From CAKRJP01 sp963634745 (GTDB lineage Bacteria; Bacillota; Clostridia; Lachnospirales; Lachnospiraceae): a stretch of DNA of 64,000 nt. Shown in pieces: positions 1 through 8,424 of this stretch (the stretch's first letter is position 1; every line of letters starts with the position of its first letter). The translations under genes and the position numbers were made by a program. The stretch spans positions 1 to 64,000 of the forward strand of contig CAVHCX010000011.1 of the NCBI GenBank assembly GCA_963634745.1, written 5' to 3'. The notes beneath the pieces were generated by a model, which was not told where the DNA came from, did no database searches, and saw only the letters and a list, made by a program, of their open reading frames with translations.

Positions 1-73
1 TAATATTTCTTTTTATCTCAAACTCATAATGCAATTTATTATTTTTTACAACTACCTTATGTTTACCTTTCAT
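1..73 (-). CDS. Partial N-terminus of a putative AAA-type ATPase, cut by the left edge
   Basis: Only the first 24 codons are present, starting MKGKHKVVVKNNKLHYEFEI and leaving the window. An AGGGGA ribosome binding site sits between the upstream DUF4869 stop and this ATG, and the gap is 10 bp, so the two genes look co-translated. The opening, a basic beta strand followed by a strand leading to RNI, resembles ATP-binding proteins in which a Walker A motif follows directly, and DUF4869 genes are often followed by such an ATPase. The Walker motif itself lies outside the window, so the ATPase call is inference. Confidence 0.5.
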   Translation of the reverse strand, partial: MKGKHKVVVKNNKLHYEFEIKRNI

Positions 74-83
74 TCACTATCCC

Positions 84-524
84 CTAGACATATTCTCCGG
101 CAACATCTAAAAATTCTAGCATATTATGAACCGTCTGACCTGTATTTAATACTCTTGCTTCGAATTTTTCTTCTCCAAAGTCCATAATATGTCGAAGATT
201 TATTGTCAGATCCTTATCTTTCGCAATCTGCAATATCCATTTTGAACAATTATCGCCACATGCTGAGGCGTTAAACACCCGGTCATTTTCATCAAATGCC
301 ATTAATATTAGAGTTTTCACACCCCCGGACAGGTCCTTTGGAGATATAGGCCCCAAAACAGGGCTCTCTATCAAATGTTTGCCAATTACTGTAGATTGAT
401 CTACGTCAGCAATCATTTTCACCGCTAAAGGATTCGTTAACCATTCATCTTCATACACATTATCAAAATATGTCGGAGGATGGTAGATCGCCTCTGGCAT
501 ATCCCCTAAAAAAATATTTAACAT
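84..524 (-). CDS. DUF4869 family protein
   Basis: The 146-aa protein opens MLNIFLGDMPEAIYHPPTYF and contains YEDEWLTNPLAVKMI, features I associate with the DUF4869 family of small soluble proteins in Clostridia. There is no signal peptide or membrane segment. GGAG lies at a normal distance before the ATG. The gene is followed after 10 bp by the start of a putative ATPase, so the two probably act together. The function is unknown; the pairing with an ATPase would suit an accessory or defence-like module, but nothing here proves it. The family call is from memory of the N-terminal motif. Confidence 0.6.
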   Translation of the reverse strand: MLNIFLGDMPEAIYHPPTYFDNVYEDEWLTNPLAVKMIADVDQSTVIGKHLIESPVLGPISPKDLSGGVKTLILMAFDENDRVFNASACGDNCSKWILQIAKDKDLTINLRHIMDFGEEKFEARVLNTGQTVHNMLEFLDVAGEYV

Positions 525-612
525 CTTTTTGCTCCATAGCTTATTTTTTAATAACCTCTACATATTATAAGTGCTTTTATTATGCTTATGCAATAAGATT
601 TTCCAACAAAGG

Positions 613-655
613 AAGGGTTGCAATAACGATTTATTAATCCTTACTGCAACCCCTT
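613..655 (-). terminator. Hairpin terminator after the glycerol dehydrogenase operon
   Basis: GGGTTGCA and TGCAACCC form a stem of about 10-12 pairs with a loop near 18 nt, 23 bp after the DUF1667 stop. The following T-run on the minus strand is short (TTCCTTTGTT), so this is a moderate terminator. Confidence 0.5.
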
Positions 656-677
656 GATTTAACGCAAAGCCATATAA

Positions 678-1037
678 TTATTCTACATTCTTGGTAGCCA
701 CAATATCCACTCCCGTGTCTGCCACATTTTCTAAAATCACATCTCCGATATGGACCGGGGCTGAAACTTCCACTTCTTTCAGCGCCTTCACACAGTCAAA
801 AATCCTTCCCTTAGGAATATCTTCTTTCGTCTTTACCGATACCATATCGATGCTTCCGCCGGACACCCGAACCGTGGATGTTACGATTCGTGTAGGATTG
901 GTCACTTCTTTTCTTGCATAAATATCCCCGCGCTTGCAGGTATTTCCTGTGACGCTTACCACTTCTTCACCATTCATTACAACTGTAAGAGGGCAGCCCA
1001 TAGGACAACCGATACAGGTTAATTTTCTCTCTTCCAT
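678..1037 (-). CDS. DUF1667 cysteine-rich protein of the glycerol-3-phosphate dehydrogenase operon
   Basis: The 119-aa protein opens MEERKLTCIGCPMGCPL, with a further Cys in GNTCKRG, so four cysteines could bind an Fe-S cluster or zinc. DUF1667 genes typically follow a GlpA-like dehydrogenase and an FAD/NAD oxidoreductase in Clostridia, and that is the order here: this is the last gene, 3 bp after the oxidoreductase. It probably serves as the small redox subunit that passes electrons from glycerol-3-phosphate oxidation, replacing GlpC. That role is inferred from context; the family identity is fairly sure. Confidence 0.85.
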   Translation of the reverse strand: MEERKLTCIGCPMGCPLTVVMNGEEVVSVTGNTCKRGDIYARKEVTNPTRIVTSTVRVSGGSIDMVSVKTKEDIPKGRIFDCVKALKEVEVSAPVHIGDVILENVADTGVDIVATKNVE

Positions 1038-1040
1038 CCT

Positions 1041-2309
1041 CTACGCCTCCTCTATCTTTACTGTAATGGTTTTTAGATCCGGATATTTTAAAAGTTGCTC
1101 TTTGGTAAGCTTTATCTCTTCCATCTCACCCGGAGCTACTACCGGACGTTTTCTGTGAATCACTCTCTCATCATCAAAATAGGCACTGATATAGCAATTC
1201 TTATAGACTCCTCCTACCCGGAAACGCACGGTAAGATTTTCATCCATCCGATCTACGTTAATACTTCCCGGTACTGTATAACGAACGCCTTCTACCGGGT
1301 TCATCAAGATCTCATGGCCGGCCTGTCTTGATCCCCCTTCTTCTTTCACATACTGAGCCGCATTTTTTCCTGCAGTCCTTGCTTCCTCAGATACAAAGTC
1401 CACCAAATCATGAACGTGCAGTACATTTCCACAGGCAAATACGCCTTCAATGCTAGTCTCCAGACTTTCATTTACCTTTGGTCCTGATGTGACTGGGTTC
1501 ATATCCACGCCCATGCCCCTGGAAATTTCATTTTCAGGGATCAATCCTACAGAAAGGAGCAGGGTATCGCAGCTATATTCTTCCTCTGTTCCCGGAATTG
1601 GTTTTCCGTGGCTATCTACCTGAGCCAAGGTAATTCCTTCCAGTCTTTCTTTTCCTTTTATATCTACTACGGTATGACTCAGCTTTAACGGAATGCCATA
1701 GTCATCCAAACATTGCACAATATTTCTCTTTAATCCCCCGGAGTAAGGCATGAGTTCTGCGACTACTTTCACCTTTGCTCCTTCAAAGGTCATACGCCTT
1801 GCCATAATAAGACCGATATCTCCGGAACCTAGGATCACAACCTCTCGTCCCGGCATATAACCTTCAATATTTACTAACCTCTGGGCGGTACCTGCCGAGA
1901 AGATTCCTGCGGGGCGGTAACCCGGAATGTTTAGGGCCCCTCTGGACCGCTCCCTGCATCCCATGGCTAAAATTACAGCTTTGGCCTGGATCTCAAAGAG
2001 TCCTTCCTGGCGGTTCATGGCCATAACCACCTTCTTAGGACTAATATCCATAACCATAGTATTTAACTTATATTCAATATTTAACTCTTTGACCTGATCA
2101 ATGAAACGTCCTGCATATTCAGGCCCCGTAAGTTCTTCCTTAAATGTATGGAGTCCAAATCCATTGTGGATGCACTGGTTTAGGATTCCGCCAAGCTCTT
2201 TATCTCTCTCTAGGATCAGCACGCTGTCCACGCCACTTTTTTTCGCTGAAATTGCAGCCGCAAGTCCTGCCGGTCCCCCTCCAATGACAACAATATCATA
2301 AGCTTTCAT
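1041..2309 (-). CDS. NAD(P)/FAD-dependent oxidoreductase of the glycerol operon (GlpB-like role)
   Basis: A 422-aa flavoprotein of the pyridine nucleotide-disulfide oxidoreductase type. VVIGGGPAGLAAA near residue 7 binds FAD; a second dinucleotide fold, VVILGSGDIGLIMARR, lies near residues 155-170; VFACGNVLHVHD near 290 closes the FAD site. The C-terminal 80 residues form a separate domain seen in this clostridial family. It lies 17 bp after the GlpA-like gene and 3 bp before DUF1667, so the three likely form one complex that oxidises glycerol-3-phosphate to dihydroxyacetone phosphate. The electron acceptor is not evident from sequence. Confidence 0.8.
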   Translation of the reverse strand: MKAYDIVVIGGGPAGLAAAISAKKSGVDSVLILERDKELGGILNQCIHNGFGLHTFKEELTGPEYAGRFIDQVKELNIEYKLNTMVMDISPKKVVMAMNRQEGLFEIQAKAVILAMGCRERSRGALNIPGYRPAGIFSAGTAQRLVNIEGYMPGREVVILGSGDIGLIMARRMTFEGAKVKVVAELMPYSGGLKRNIVQCLDDYGIPLKLSHTVVDIKGKERLEGITLAQVDSHGKPIPGTEEEYSCDTLLLSVGLIPENEISRGMGVDMNPVTSGPKVNESLETSIEGVFACGNVLHVHDLVDFVSEEARTAGKNAAQYVKEEGGSRQAGHEILMNPVEGVRYTVPGSINVDRMDENLTVRFRVGGVYKNCYISAYFDDERVIHRKRPVVAPGEMEEIKLTKEQLLKYPDLKTITVKIEEA

Positions 2310-2326
2310 GATGCAATGCCTCCCTC

Positions 2327-3769
2327 CTATAACGAATCCTTATTAATACCAGTAACAATTTTTGAATCTCCACCGGATTTTGTAACTTCAAACATGCTTA
2401 TCTTGCGCTCTCTGGCCAAAATCTCCATGGTCCTTGGGGAGCAAAAGCCTGCCTGGCAGCGGCCCATTCCGGCCCTGGTTCTGCGCTTTACGCCGTCCAA
2501 AGATTTTGCTCCCAGAGGACGGTTGATGGCATCCATAATTTCTCCCTCTGTAACCATCTCACAGCGGCAGACAATGGTTCCATATTCCGGTTTTTCTTTG
2601 ATCAGTTCCATTCTCTCTTCTTTACTTAGAGTATTTGGATCCAAAACCCCTTTTCTGGTGGCAATAAAATCTTCTTTTTCTTCTAAATTCATTTTTTCTT
2701 TCAGAATGCCTGCCACCATCTCTCCAATCGCCGGCGCACTGGTAAGTCCCGGAGATTCGATACCTGCACAGTCAATAAATCCCTTTGCATCCTCAACTTC
2801 CCCTATCAAAAATTCATGACCATCCTCATGGGCACGAAGACCGGCAAAAGAAGTGATCACCTGGCGCATAGGAAGATTTTTCACATTCATTCCTGCCCCT
2901 TGAATCACTTGGTCTAAGCCTTCCCTTGTTGTATTGGTTCCTTCTTTTTCGTCGATATCAATTGCTGTAGGTCCAAGGATCAAATTTCCGTGGACGGTAG
3001 GTGCTACTAAAATTCCCTTTCCATATTTTCCCGGAAGAGCGAATATAGTCTTGCTTACATGATTTCCTGCAGTCTTATCTAGCAGGCAGTAATCGCCTCT
3101 TCTTGGTGTAATATGGATTTTCTTCTCACTTACCATATTGTGGAGCTTGTCCGCATAAACGCCTGCCGCATTTACCACATATTTAGTTTTTAGGACGCCC
3201 TGATTGGTATGGACCTCCCAACCCTCATCACAGGCTTTCAAATCTGTAACTTCGGTATCAAAGCGAAATTCGACCCCATTTACATTGGCATTCTCTGCCA
3301 TGGCTATATTTAAATTAAAGGGACATACAATTCCGGCGGTAGGCGCATACAAGGCTGCGATCGCCCCATCCGAAATATTGGGCTCCATCTCTCTTAATTC
3401 TTCCTGATTTAAAATCTTTAAGTCCTTAACTCCGTTTGCAAGGCCTCTGTCATAGAGAGCCTGAAGCTTTGGCAGGTCTTCTTCATCCAGACATACCACC
3501 AAGGATCCATTTTTCTTAAATGGGAAATCCAAATCTTTGGATAGCTGCTCCATCATCTGATTTCCCCTGACATTCAGTTTTGCCATCAAAGATCCTTCTG
3601 CCGCGTCATAACCTGCATGGACAATGGCGCTGTTTGCCTTGGATGTGCCGCAACATACATCCTCTTCTTTTTCGATCACACATGCCTTTAGCTTATAACG
3701 AGACAGCTCTCTTGCTGTGGCCGCGCCTGATACACCGGCCCCGATAATTATTACATCATACATTCCCAA
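2327..3769 (-). CDS. glpA: GlpA-like glycerol-3-phosphate dehydrogenase with C-terminal BFD-type [2Fe-2S] domain
   Basis: A 480-aa protein with an N-terminal DAO-type flavin domain (VIIIGAGVSGAATARELS, residues 6-23) and a C-terminal bacterioferritin-associated-ferredoxin-like domain with cysteines in VCRCEMVTEGE and GRCQAGFC (about residues 400-440). This matches the anaerobic GlpA layout but is shorter than E. coli GlpA. It oxidises sn-glycerol-3-phosphate to DHAP. It is the first gene after the 3831-3890 leader terminator and heads a three-gene transcript. NAD(P)/FAD oxidoreductases of related substrates look alike, but glpP, glpK and glpF next door make this assignment good. Confidence 0.85.
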   Translation of the reverse strand: MGMYDVIIIGAGVSGAATARELSRYKLKACVIEKEEDVCCGTSKANSAIVHAGYDAAEGSLMAKLNVRGNQMMEQLSKDLDFPFKKNGSLVVCLDEEDLPKLQALYDRGLANGVKDLKILNQEELREMEPNISDGAIAALYAPTAGIVCPFNLNIAMAENANVNGVEFRFDTEVTDLKACDEGWEVHTNQGVLKTKYVVNAAGVYADKLHNMVSEKKIHITPRRGDYCLLDKTAGNHVSKTIFALPGKYGKGILVAPTVHGNLILGPTAIDIDEKEGTNTTREGLDQVIQGAGMNVKNLPMRQVITSFAGLRAHEDGHEFLIGEVEDAKGFIDCAGIESPGLTSAPAIGEMVAGILKEKMNLEEKEDFIATRKGVLDPNTLSKEERMELIKEKPEYGTIVCRCEMVTEGEIMDAINRPLGAKSLDGVKRRTRAGMGRCQAGFCSPRTMEILARERKISMFEVTKSGGDSKIVTGINKDSL

Positions 3770-3830
3770 ACCACTCCTTTATCACTGAATCCTTTCCCTA
3801 TTTTCGTTTTCCCCAAAACATTTTGCTTAT

Positions 3831-3890
3831 AAAAAAGAGCCTGCCAAACAAACGCATTCTCCTATGCGGTTATCCAGTCAGGCTCTCTCA
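3831..3890 (-). promoter_or_regulatory. Leader terminator (candidate GlpP antitermination site) between glpF and the glpA-like gene
   Basis: On the minus strand an outer stem GAGCCTG/CAGGCTC closes an inner stem CCGCAT/ATGCG and is followed by TTTTTTAT. It lies 61 nt before the dehydrogenase start. GlpP family proteins bind leader RNA and prevent termination when glycerol-3-phosphate is present, and glpP is in this cluster. The element shares ATAGGAGA and GCAGG..GCTCTTTTTT with the leader of glpP at 6836-6890. It may also end the glpPKF transcript. Confidence 0.7.
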
Positions 3891-3946
3891 TCTCATGCCA
3901 TTATTTTATTATGATGTCAGCGGAGAAAGTCCCCGACTTTATTTTA

Positions 3947-4660
3947 TTACCAAGGAATTGCTCCATAGAGCAGTACGGCAATAATTGCTCCGATAATTGG
4001 TCCAAAGATTGGTACGATCAAGCCATAGCCAAAGTTTGAATCTCCTTTTCCTTTGATAGGAAGCACTGCATGGGCAAGTCTTGGTCCGAGGTCTCTTGCC
4101 GGATTAATGGCATATCCGGTAAGTCCTCCCAGGGACATACCGATGGATACGATGATTGCAAATACGAATAATTTGTCAATACCTGTGGATAGGCCTGTTA
4201 CATTTCCGATTCCCTTGATTGCAAATACAAGTACAAATGTTCCAACGATCTCGCTGAAAAGATTCAATCCTGTGTTAGGAATGGAAGGTGCTGTACAGAA
4301 GACACCAAGCTTGGTTCCTGCATCCTCTGTCGCATCAAACTGTCCCTTAAACAAAAGATATACAATACAAGCACCGACAAATGCTCCTGCAATCTGGGCG
4401 ATAATATAACCTGGCACCATAGACCATGCAAAGCTGCCATCTACCGCAAGGGCAATCGTAAGGGCCGGATTAAAGGATGCACCGGAAGCCTCTCCAAAGA
4501 TAAATGCGGGAACTAAAACTGCAAGGCCCCAGGCCAGGGTGATCTGAATGGAGCCAGCACCCTTCATACCGGATTTCTCAAGACTTACATTGGCAACTAC
4601 ACTATCTCCAAGAATAATAAGTAACATGGTTCCAAGAAATTCTGCTATATAAGGTAACAT
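3947..4660 (-). CDS. glpF: Glycerol uptake facilitator, MIP/aquaglyceroporin family
   Basis: A 237-aa integral membrane protein with six predicted helices and the two family half-helix motifs: ASFNPALTIA near residue 64 and YAINPARDLGPR near residue 185. The Asp after the second NPA-R motif marks glycerol facilitators rather than water-only channels. It passes glycerol across the membrane without energy, and GlpK then traps it. It lies 34 bp after glpK on the same strand and is followed by the leader terminator at 3831-3890. The length matches the family. Confidence 0.95.
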   Translation of the reverse strand: MLPYIAEFLGTMLLIILGDSVVANVSLEKSGMKGAGSIQITLAWGLAVLVPAFIFGEASGASFNPALTIALAVDGSFAWSMVPGYIIAQIAGAFVGACIVYLLFKGQFDATEDAGTKLGVFCTAPSIPNTGLNLFSEIVGTFVLVFAIKGIGNVTGLSTGIDKLFVFAIIVSIGMSLGGLTGYAINPARDLGPRLAHAVLPIKGKGDSNFGYGLIVPIFGPIIGAIIAVLLYGAIPW

Positions 4661-4694
4661 AAAAATTCCCCCTTTTTTATTTTATATGCAAAAG

Positions 4695-6191
4695 CTAATC
4701 TTCTTTTGCCCAGCCGTAAGCATACTTAACTGCCTTGTTCCAGCCTTTGATCCGTTTTGCTCTTTCATCCTCAGAAATCTTTGGCTCGAAAGTCTGATCA
4801 ATGGCCCAGTTCTTAATAACATCCTCTTTGCTTGACCAATAGCCAACTGCAAGACCTGCAAGATAAGCAGCTCCCATAGCGGTTGTCTCTACACACTGCG
4901 GACGGTTTACCGGTGCATTGATAATATCTGACTGGGTCTGCATCAAGAAGTCATTGGCACTTGCTCCACCGTCAACCTTAAGGGCTGCAAGGTCAATACC
5001 GGAATCCGCCTTCATGGCCTCCAAAACATCATTTACCTGGTAAGCTAAGGATTCCAAGGTTGCCCGGATAATATGATATTTATTAACACCACGGGTAATT
5101 CCTACGATAGTTCCTCTTGCATATTGATCCCAGTGCGGAGCTCCAAGACCTGTAAATGCAGGTACTACATAACAGCCGTTGGTATCTTTTACTTTCTTAG
5201 CCATGTATTCTGAATCCGGTGCGGAATCAATAATACGAAGCTCATCTCTTAACCACTGGATGGCAGCTCCTGCTACGAAAATAGAACCTTCCAGTGCATA
5301 ATTTACTTTTCCATCCAATCCCCAGGCAATGGTAGTTACCAGACCATTTTTAGAGAAAATAGGTTTCTCTCCCGTATTCATTAATAGGAAGCAGCCGGTT
5401 CCATAAGTATTCTTTGCCTCACCGGCATTGAAACAGGTCTGTCCAAACAGAGCGGACTGCTGATCTCCTGCAGCACCTGCAATCGGGATCGGTCCTCCAA
5501 GATAAGAAGGATCAGCCTCTCCGTATACGCAGCTTGACGGCTTAGCTTCCGGAAGCATACATTTGGGAATATCAAGCTCTGCTAAGATTTCATCATCCCA
5601 TTCCAAGGTATTAATATTAAAGAGCATGGTACGGGAAGCATTGGAATAATCGGTTACGTGAACGGCACCCTTGGTCAGTTTCCAGATCAGCCAGGTCTCA
5701 ACGGTTCCAAATAATAATTGTCCCTTTTCTGCTTTTTCTCTTGCTCCCGGCACATTGTCAAGAAGCCATTTTACCTTGGTTCCTGAGAAATAAGCATCGA
5801 TAACAAGTCCTGTTTTCTCTCTGAACTTGTCTGTCAAGCCTTTTTCTTTCAAGCTGTCGCAGTATTCAGAAGTTCTGCGGCACTGCCATACGATGGCATG
5901 GTGGATAGGATCTCCGGTCTCCTTGTCCCATACAATTGTTGTCTCTCTCTGGTTGGTAATACCGATTGCTGCAATATCAGAGGCCTCCGCTCCAATCATA
6001 TTCATTGCCTCAACAGCAACACCCAACATACTTGCCCAGATCTCATCTGCATCATGCTCTACCCAACCCGGTTGTGGGAAATACTGGGTAAACTCACGCT
6101 GTGCAACGCTGCACATCTCCCCCTTCTCATTAAACAGGATACATCTGTTACTTGTTGTTCCCGCATCCAGGGCCATTACATACTTTGCCAT
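4695..6191 (-). CDS. glpK: Glycerol kinase
   Basis: Phosphorylates glycerol to sn-glycerol-3-phosphate with ATP; FGGY family. The 498-aa protein starts MAKYVMALDAGTTSNRCILF, the usual GlpK N-terminus with the phosphate-1 loop, and carries GAAGDQQSALFGQ and GLGAPHWDQYARG typical of glycerol kinases. The open frame extends 21 codons upstream, but AAAGGAGGA sits 7 nt before the ATG at 6191 and homologues begin there. It lies 43 bp after glpP and 34 bp before glpF. Its product is the probable signal for GlpP. Confidence 0.97.
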   Translation of the reverse strand: MAKYVMALDAGTTSNRCILFNEKGEMCSVAQREFTQYFPQPGWVEHDADEIWASMLGVAVEAMNMIGAEASDIAAIGITNQRETTIVWDKETGDPIHHAIVWQCRRTSEYCDSLKEKGLTDKFREKTGLVIDAYFSGTKVKWLLDNVPGAREKAEKGQLLFGTVETWLIWKLTKGAVHVTDYSNASRTMLFNINTLEWDDEILAELDIPKCMLPEAKPSSCVYGEADPSYLGGPIPIAGAAGDQQSALFGQTCFNAGEAKNTYGTGCFLLMNTGEKPIFSKNGLVTTIAWGLDGKVNYALEGSIFVAGAAIQWLRDELRIIDSAPDSEYMAKKVKDTNGCYVVPAFTGLGAPHWDQYARGTIVGITRGVNKYHIIRATLESLAYQVNDVLEAMKADSGIDLAALKVDGGASANDFLMQTQSDIINAPVNRPQCVETTAMGAAYLAGLAVGYWSSKEDVIKNWAIDQTFEPKISEDERAKRIKGWNKAVKYAYGWAKED

Positions 6192-6234
6192 ACTTTGTTC
6201 CTCCTTTGATAAATTATGTATTGTGTATGATTTA

Positions 6235-6804
6235 TTACATCTTCCAAACCTCATGGTTAGTGGAAGAAACTGCCATTGCTCCTGCGTTAAGAGCTGCCAC
6301 TAAGGACTCTTTGTCCGAAATTAATCCGCCTGCAATGATGGGAGTCTTAGACTTCTTACAGACCCTCTCAATCACCTTGGGCATCACTCCCGGAAGTACT
6401 TCAATAAAATCAGGCTTCACGGAATATTGCTGTTGTTTGATATTCTCATAGGCCATGGAATCCAGAAGGAAATATCTAAGAACTGTAAACATCTGAAGCT
6501 CTTTCCCCCTCTTTACCAGGGAGGCTTTAGTAGAAATAATTCCATCCGCCTCTGTATTCTTCCGGATAAAATCTACCACGATCTCCTTACTGCTAAGACC
6601 ATTTACCAAGTCTACATGCACCATAGCGATCTTTCCTGCTTCCTTGACCTTGTGAACGATCTCATGGATGGAGCAGATATCTCCGAATAGGATAAATACC
6701 ACTCGGATCTCTTCCAAGGAACAACAGATCTCTAGATCCTCCATATTCTTGACAGCGGCTATGATTGGATTCTCCTCCACTGCCTCATAAAAAATACGAC
6801 TCAT
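6235..6804 (-). CDS. glpP: Glycerol-3-phosphate-responsive antiterminator
   Basis: A 189-aa TIM-barrel-like protein of the GlpP family: MSRIFYEAVEENPIIAAVK at the start, VHVDLVNGLS, DGIISTKASLV and PIIAGGLISDKES later. In Bacillus GlpP binds glycerol-3-phosphate and the leader RNA of glp operons to prevent termination. The open frame extends 42 codons further up, but GGGGAGAGAAG precedes the ATG at 6804 and homologues start there; the extension also runs through the leader hairpin. It heads the glpP-glpK-glpF transcript, and a terminator hairpin just upstream suggests it controls its own synthesis. Confidence 0.93.
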   Translation of the reverse strand: MSRIFYEAVEENPIIAAVKNMEDLEICCSLEEIRVVFILFGDICSIHEIVHKVKEAGKIAMVHVDLVNGLSSKEIVVDFIRKNTEADGIISTKASLVKRGKELQMFTVLRYFLLDSMAYENIKQQQYSVKPDFIEVLPGVMPKVIERVCKKSKTPIIAGGLISDKESLVAALNAGAMAVSSTNHEVWKM

Positions 6805-6835
6805 CTTCTCTCCCCTTTTAACTGCCGTAAAGAAC

Positions 6836-6890
6836 AAAAAAAGAGCGCTTCCTGCAACAGCCTTCCGGCTGCTAAAAACATTCGCTCTCC
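6836..6890 (-). promoter_or_regulatory. Leader terminator upstream of glpP (candidate GlpP site)
   Basis: On the minus strand GAGCG/CGCTC encloses an inner hairpin AGCAGCC-GGAA-GGCTGTT and is followed by TTTTTTT. It lies about 32 nt before the glpP start and downstream of the promoter at 6933-6961, so it is transcribed first. It shares ATAGGAGA and GCAGG..GCTCTTTTTT with the leader at 3831-3890. Probably an antitermination target of GlpP. Confidence 0.7.
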
Positions 6891-6932
6891 TATCACGGCA
6901 TCTCTCTTCAATTACTTTCTTGACTTGCAATC

Positions 6933-6961
6933 ATCCTAACACATTGCACAATTGTTTGCAA
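6933..6961 (-). promoter_or_regulatory. Candidate promoter of glpPKF
   Basis: TTGCAA and TAGGAT are separated by 17 bp on the minus strand, just upstream of the glpP leader hairpin. The -10 is imperfect. Confidence 0.5.
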
Positions 6962-7012
6962 TTGATTTTTTAAAAAATATACTTTTTGTACAAGTTTTAC
7001 AAAATTTAGCTC

Positions 7013-7050
7013 AAAAAAAGCGAGGTTGACCTAGAAACCTCGCTTTTTCT
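7013..7050. terminator. Bidirectional terminator after the sensor kinase gene
   Basis: AGCGAGGTT/AACCTCGCT is a strong stem with runs of seven A before and five T after, so it can stop transcription from either side. On the minus strand the upstream gene is glpP's neighbour region, so the element more likely insulates the glp promoter region from the kinase operon. Confidence 0.65.
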
Positions 7051-7089
7051 TTATGCAACTTTTTCGTTACTTTCTTAACACTGCTTTTG

Positions 7090-8424
7090 TTACTTTTTTA
7101 ACCCTCCCAAGGGGATTAAAATCCTTAGTTCAAACCAGTGGTCCTTAAGCCCTGCAGTTACAGAACCGCCATACTTTTTCACGGTACTCTGAATACTCTT
7201 CATGCCAAATCCATGGAATCTTTTGTCCTTCTTCGTAGTTTGGGGAATTCCGTTTTTAAAAACAATATCCTCTTCGCAGTAATTTTCCACACGGATGCGA
7301 AGAAAGTTTTTTTGTTTTGCCACCGACAAGTGAATGAGCCGCTTCTCCGGATCCGGAATTTTCTCCGCCCCCTCAATGGCATTGTCCAAAATATTTCCAA
7401 ACAGAGCGCTGATATCCATCTCTGCCATAAAGTCCAAAAGATAACCATCCGCCACGCAGGTAAATCCAATGCCCTTGTTCTGGCAGTAGAGACTTTTGCT
7501 GGTAAGCACCGCATCCAGGACCTTATTTCCGGTCTTATTCTGGGCCTCATAAAATTTAATTTCCTTTTCCATCTCTTCTAGGTAGCGGGTAGATTTCTCA
7601 CTGCTTGCCTCTGCTTTCAGAAGAAGGATCTGGTGCTTTAGATCATGATATTTCTGATTGACAATCTCGATACTTTCCTGGGACAGCTGATAATTTTTAT
7701 ATTGCATTTCCAGAATATTCTGCAGAGTATCCACCTCGAATTTCATCTGAAGCTCCCAGACCTGAATGTGATAGGCATACAAAACTGCCAGTCCGCTTAA
7801 ATCCACCAGGGTCCGGATGGTAAACATCTCTCCCGCGAAGCGACTGCTAAATAGGGTACTCTGATCAATATAGCTTAGGTTGCTGACAGCAAAGACTGCT
7901 GCCGTAATAATAATCACGGTAAACAGCTCTCTAAAATTAATACTGATCTCCGTACCATCCTTCTGCAGGTGGGCTTCCAGCAAATAAATAATCCCAAATA
8001 CCAAACCGTAAACCACAAGCATTTCCAGCCAGCGAAAGCCCCACCAGGTCCAGGTATTTTTGCCCATAGTCACAATATAAAAATAAATTTGCCAGCAAAG
8101 AGAGGCTGCAAACTCTCCACAGATAAAAGCCCTGGCACAATAGTATCCTGTCTCCTTCCAGCCAAAATCACAGCTGCTGTAAATATAAAGTAATAGCAAG
8201 GAGATAGAGACCAGCATACAGGGGATAAAAAAGATCTGGCGGACTCCATCGGTAACTTCCATAAAGCTTACAATAGCTGCAAAGAAGCCCACATGAATCA
8301 TCCATTTTTTCCACCCCTTTACCACTTCCCGTTTTCGGTTGATCCCAATGGAAATAAATGCTGCAAAAAAATAGGCGATGGAATAGTAGTATCCCGGCGT
8401 GTTTACAAGAGTCATTCCATCCAT
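7090..8424 (-). CDS. GHKL-type sensor histidine kinase (AgrC/VirS class) paired with a LytTR regulator
   Basis: A 444-aa protein whose first about 220 residues form six or seven membrane helices with short loops and no large outer domain, as in peptide- or small-ligand-sensing AgrC-like kinases. A coiled segment (VDTLQNILEMQYKNYQLSQES) leads to KYHDLKHQI, whose His is the probable phosphorylation site. The ATPase part has NILDNAIEGA (N box) and HGFGMKSIQSTVKKYGG (G box). It overlaps the response regulator stop by one base (TAATG), so the two are translationally coupled. The signal is unknown; no precursor peptide gene was recognised nearby. Confidence 0.9.
   Translation of the reverse strand: MDGMTLVNTPGYYYSIAYFFAAFISIGINRKREVVKGWKKWMIHVGFFAAIVSFMEVTDGVRQIFFIPCMLVSISLLLLYIYSSCDFGWKETGYYCARAFICGEFAASLCWQIYFYIVTMGKNTWTWWGFRWLEMLVVYGLVFGIIYLLEAHLQKDGTEISINFRELFTVIIITAAVFAVSNLSYIDQSTLFSSRFAGEMFTIRTLVDLSGLAVLYAYHIQVWELQMKFEVDTLQNILEMQYKNYQLSQESIEIVNQKYHDLKHQILLLKAEASSEKSTRYLEEMEKEIKFYEAQNKTGNKVLDAVLTSKSLYCQNKGIGFTCVADGYLLDFMAEMDISALFGNILDNAIEGAEKIPDPEKRLIHLSVAKQKNFLRIRVENYCEEDIVFKNGIPQTTKKDKRFHGFGMKSIQSTVKKYGGSVTAGLKDHWFELRILIPLGGLKK

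Noticed and set aside
6192..6254. The 21-codon upstream extension of glpK
   Set aside because: It contains the ribosome binding site of the ATG at 6191, and glycerol kinases start at that point.
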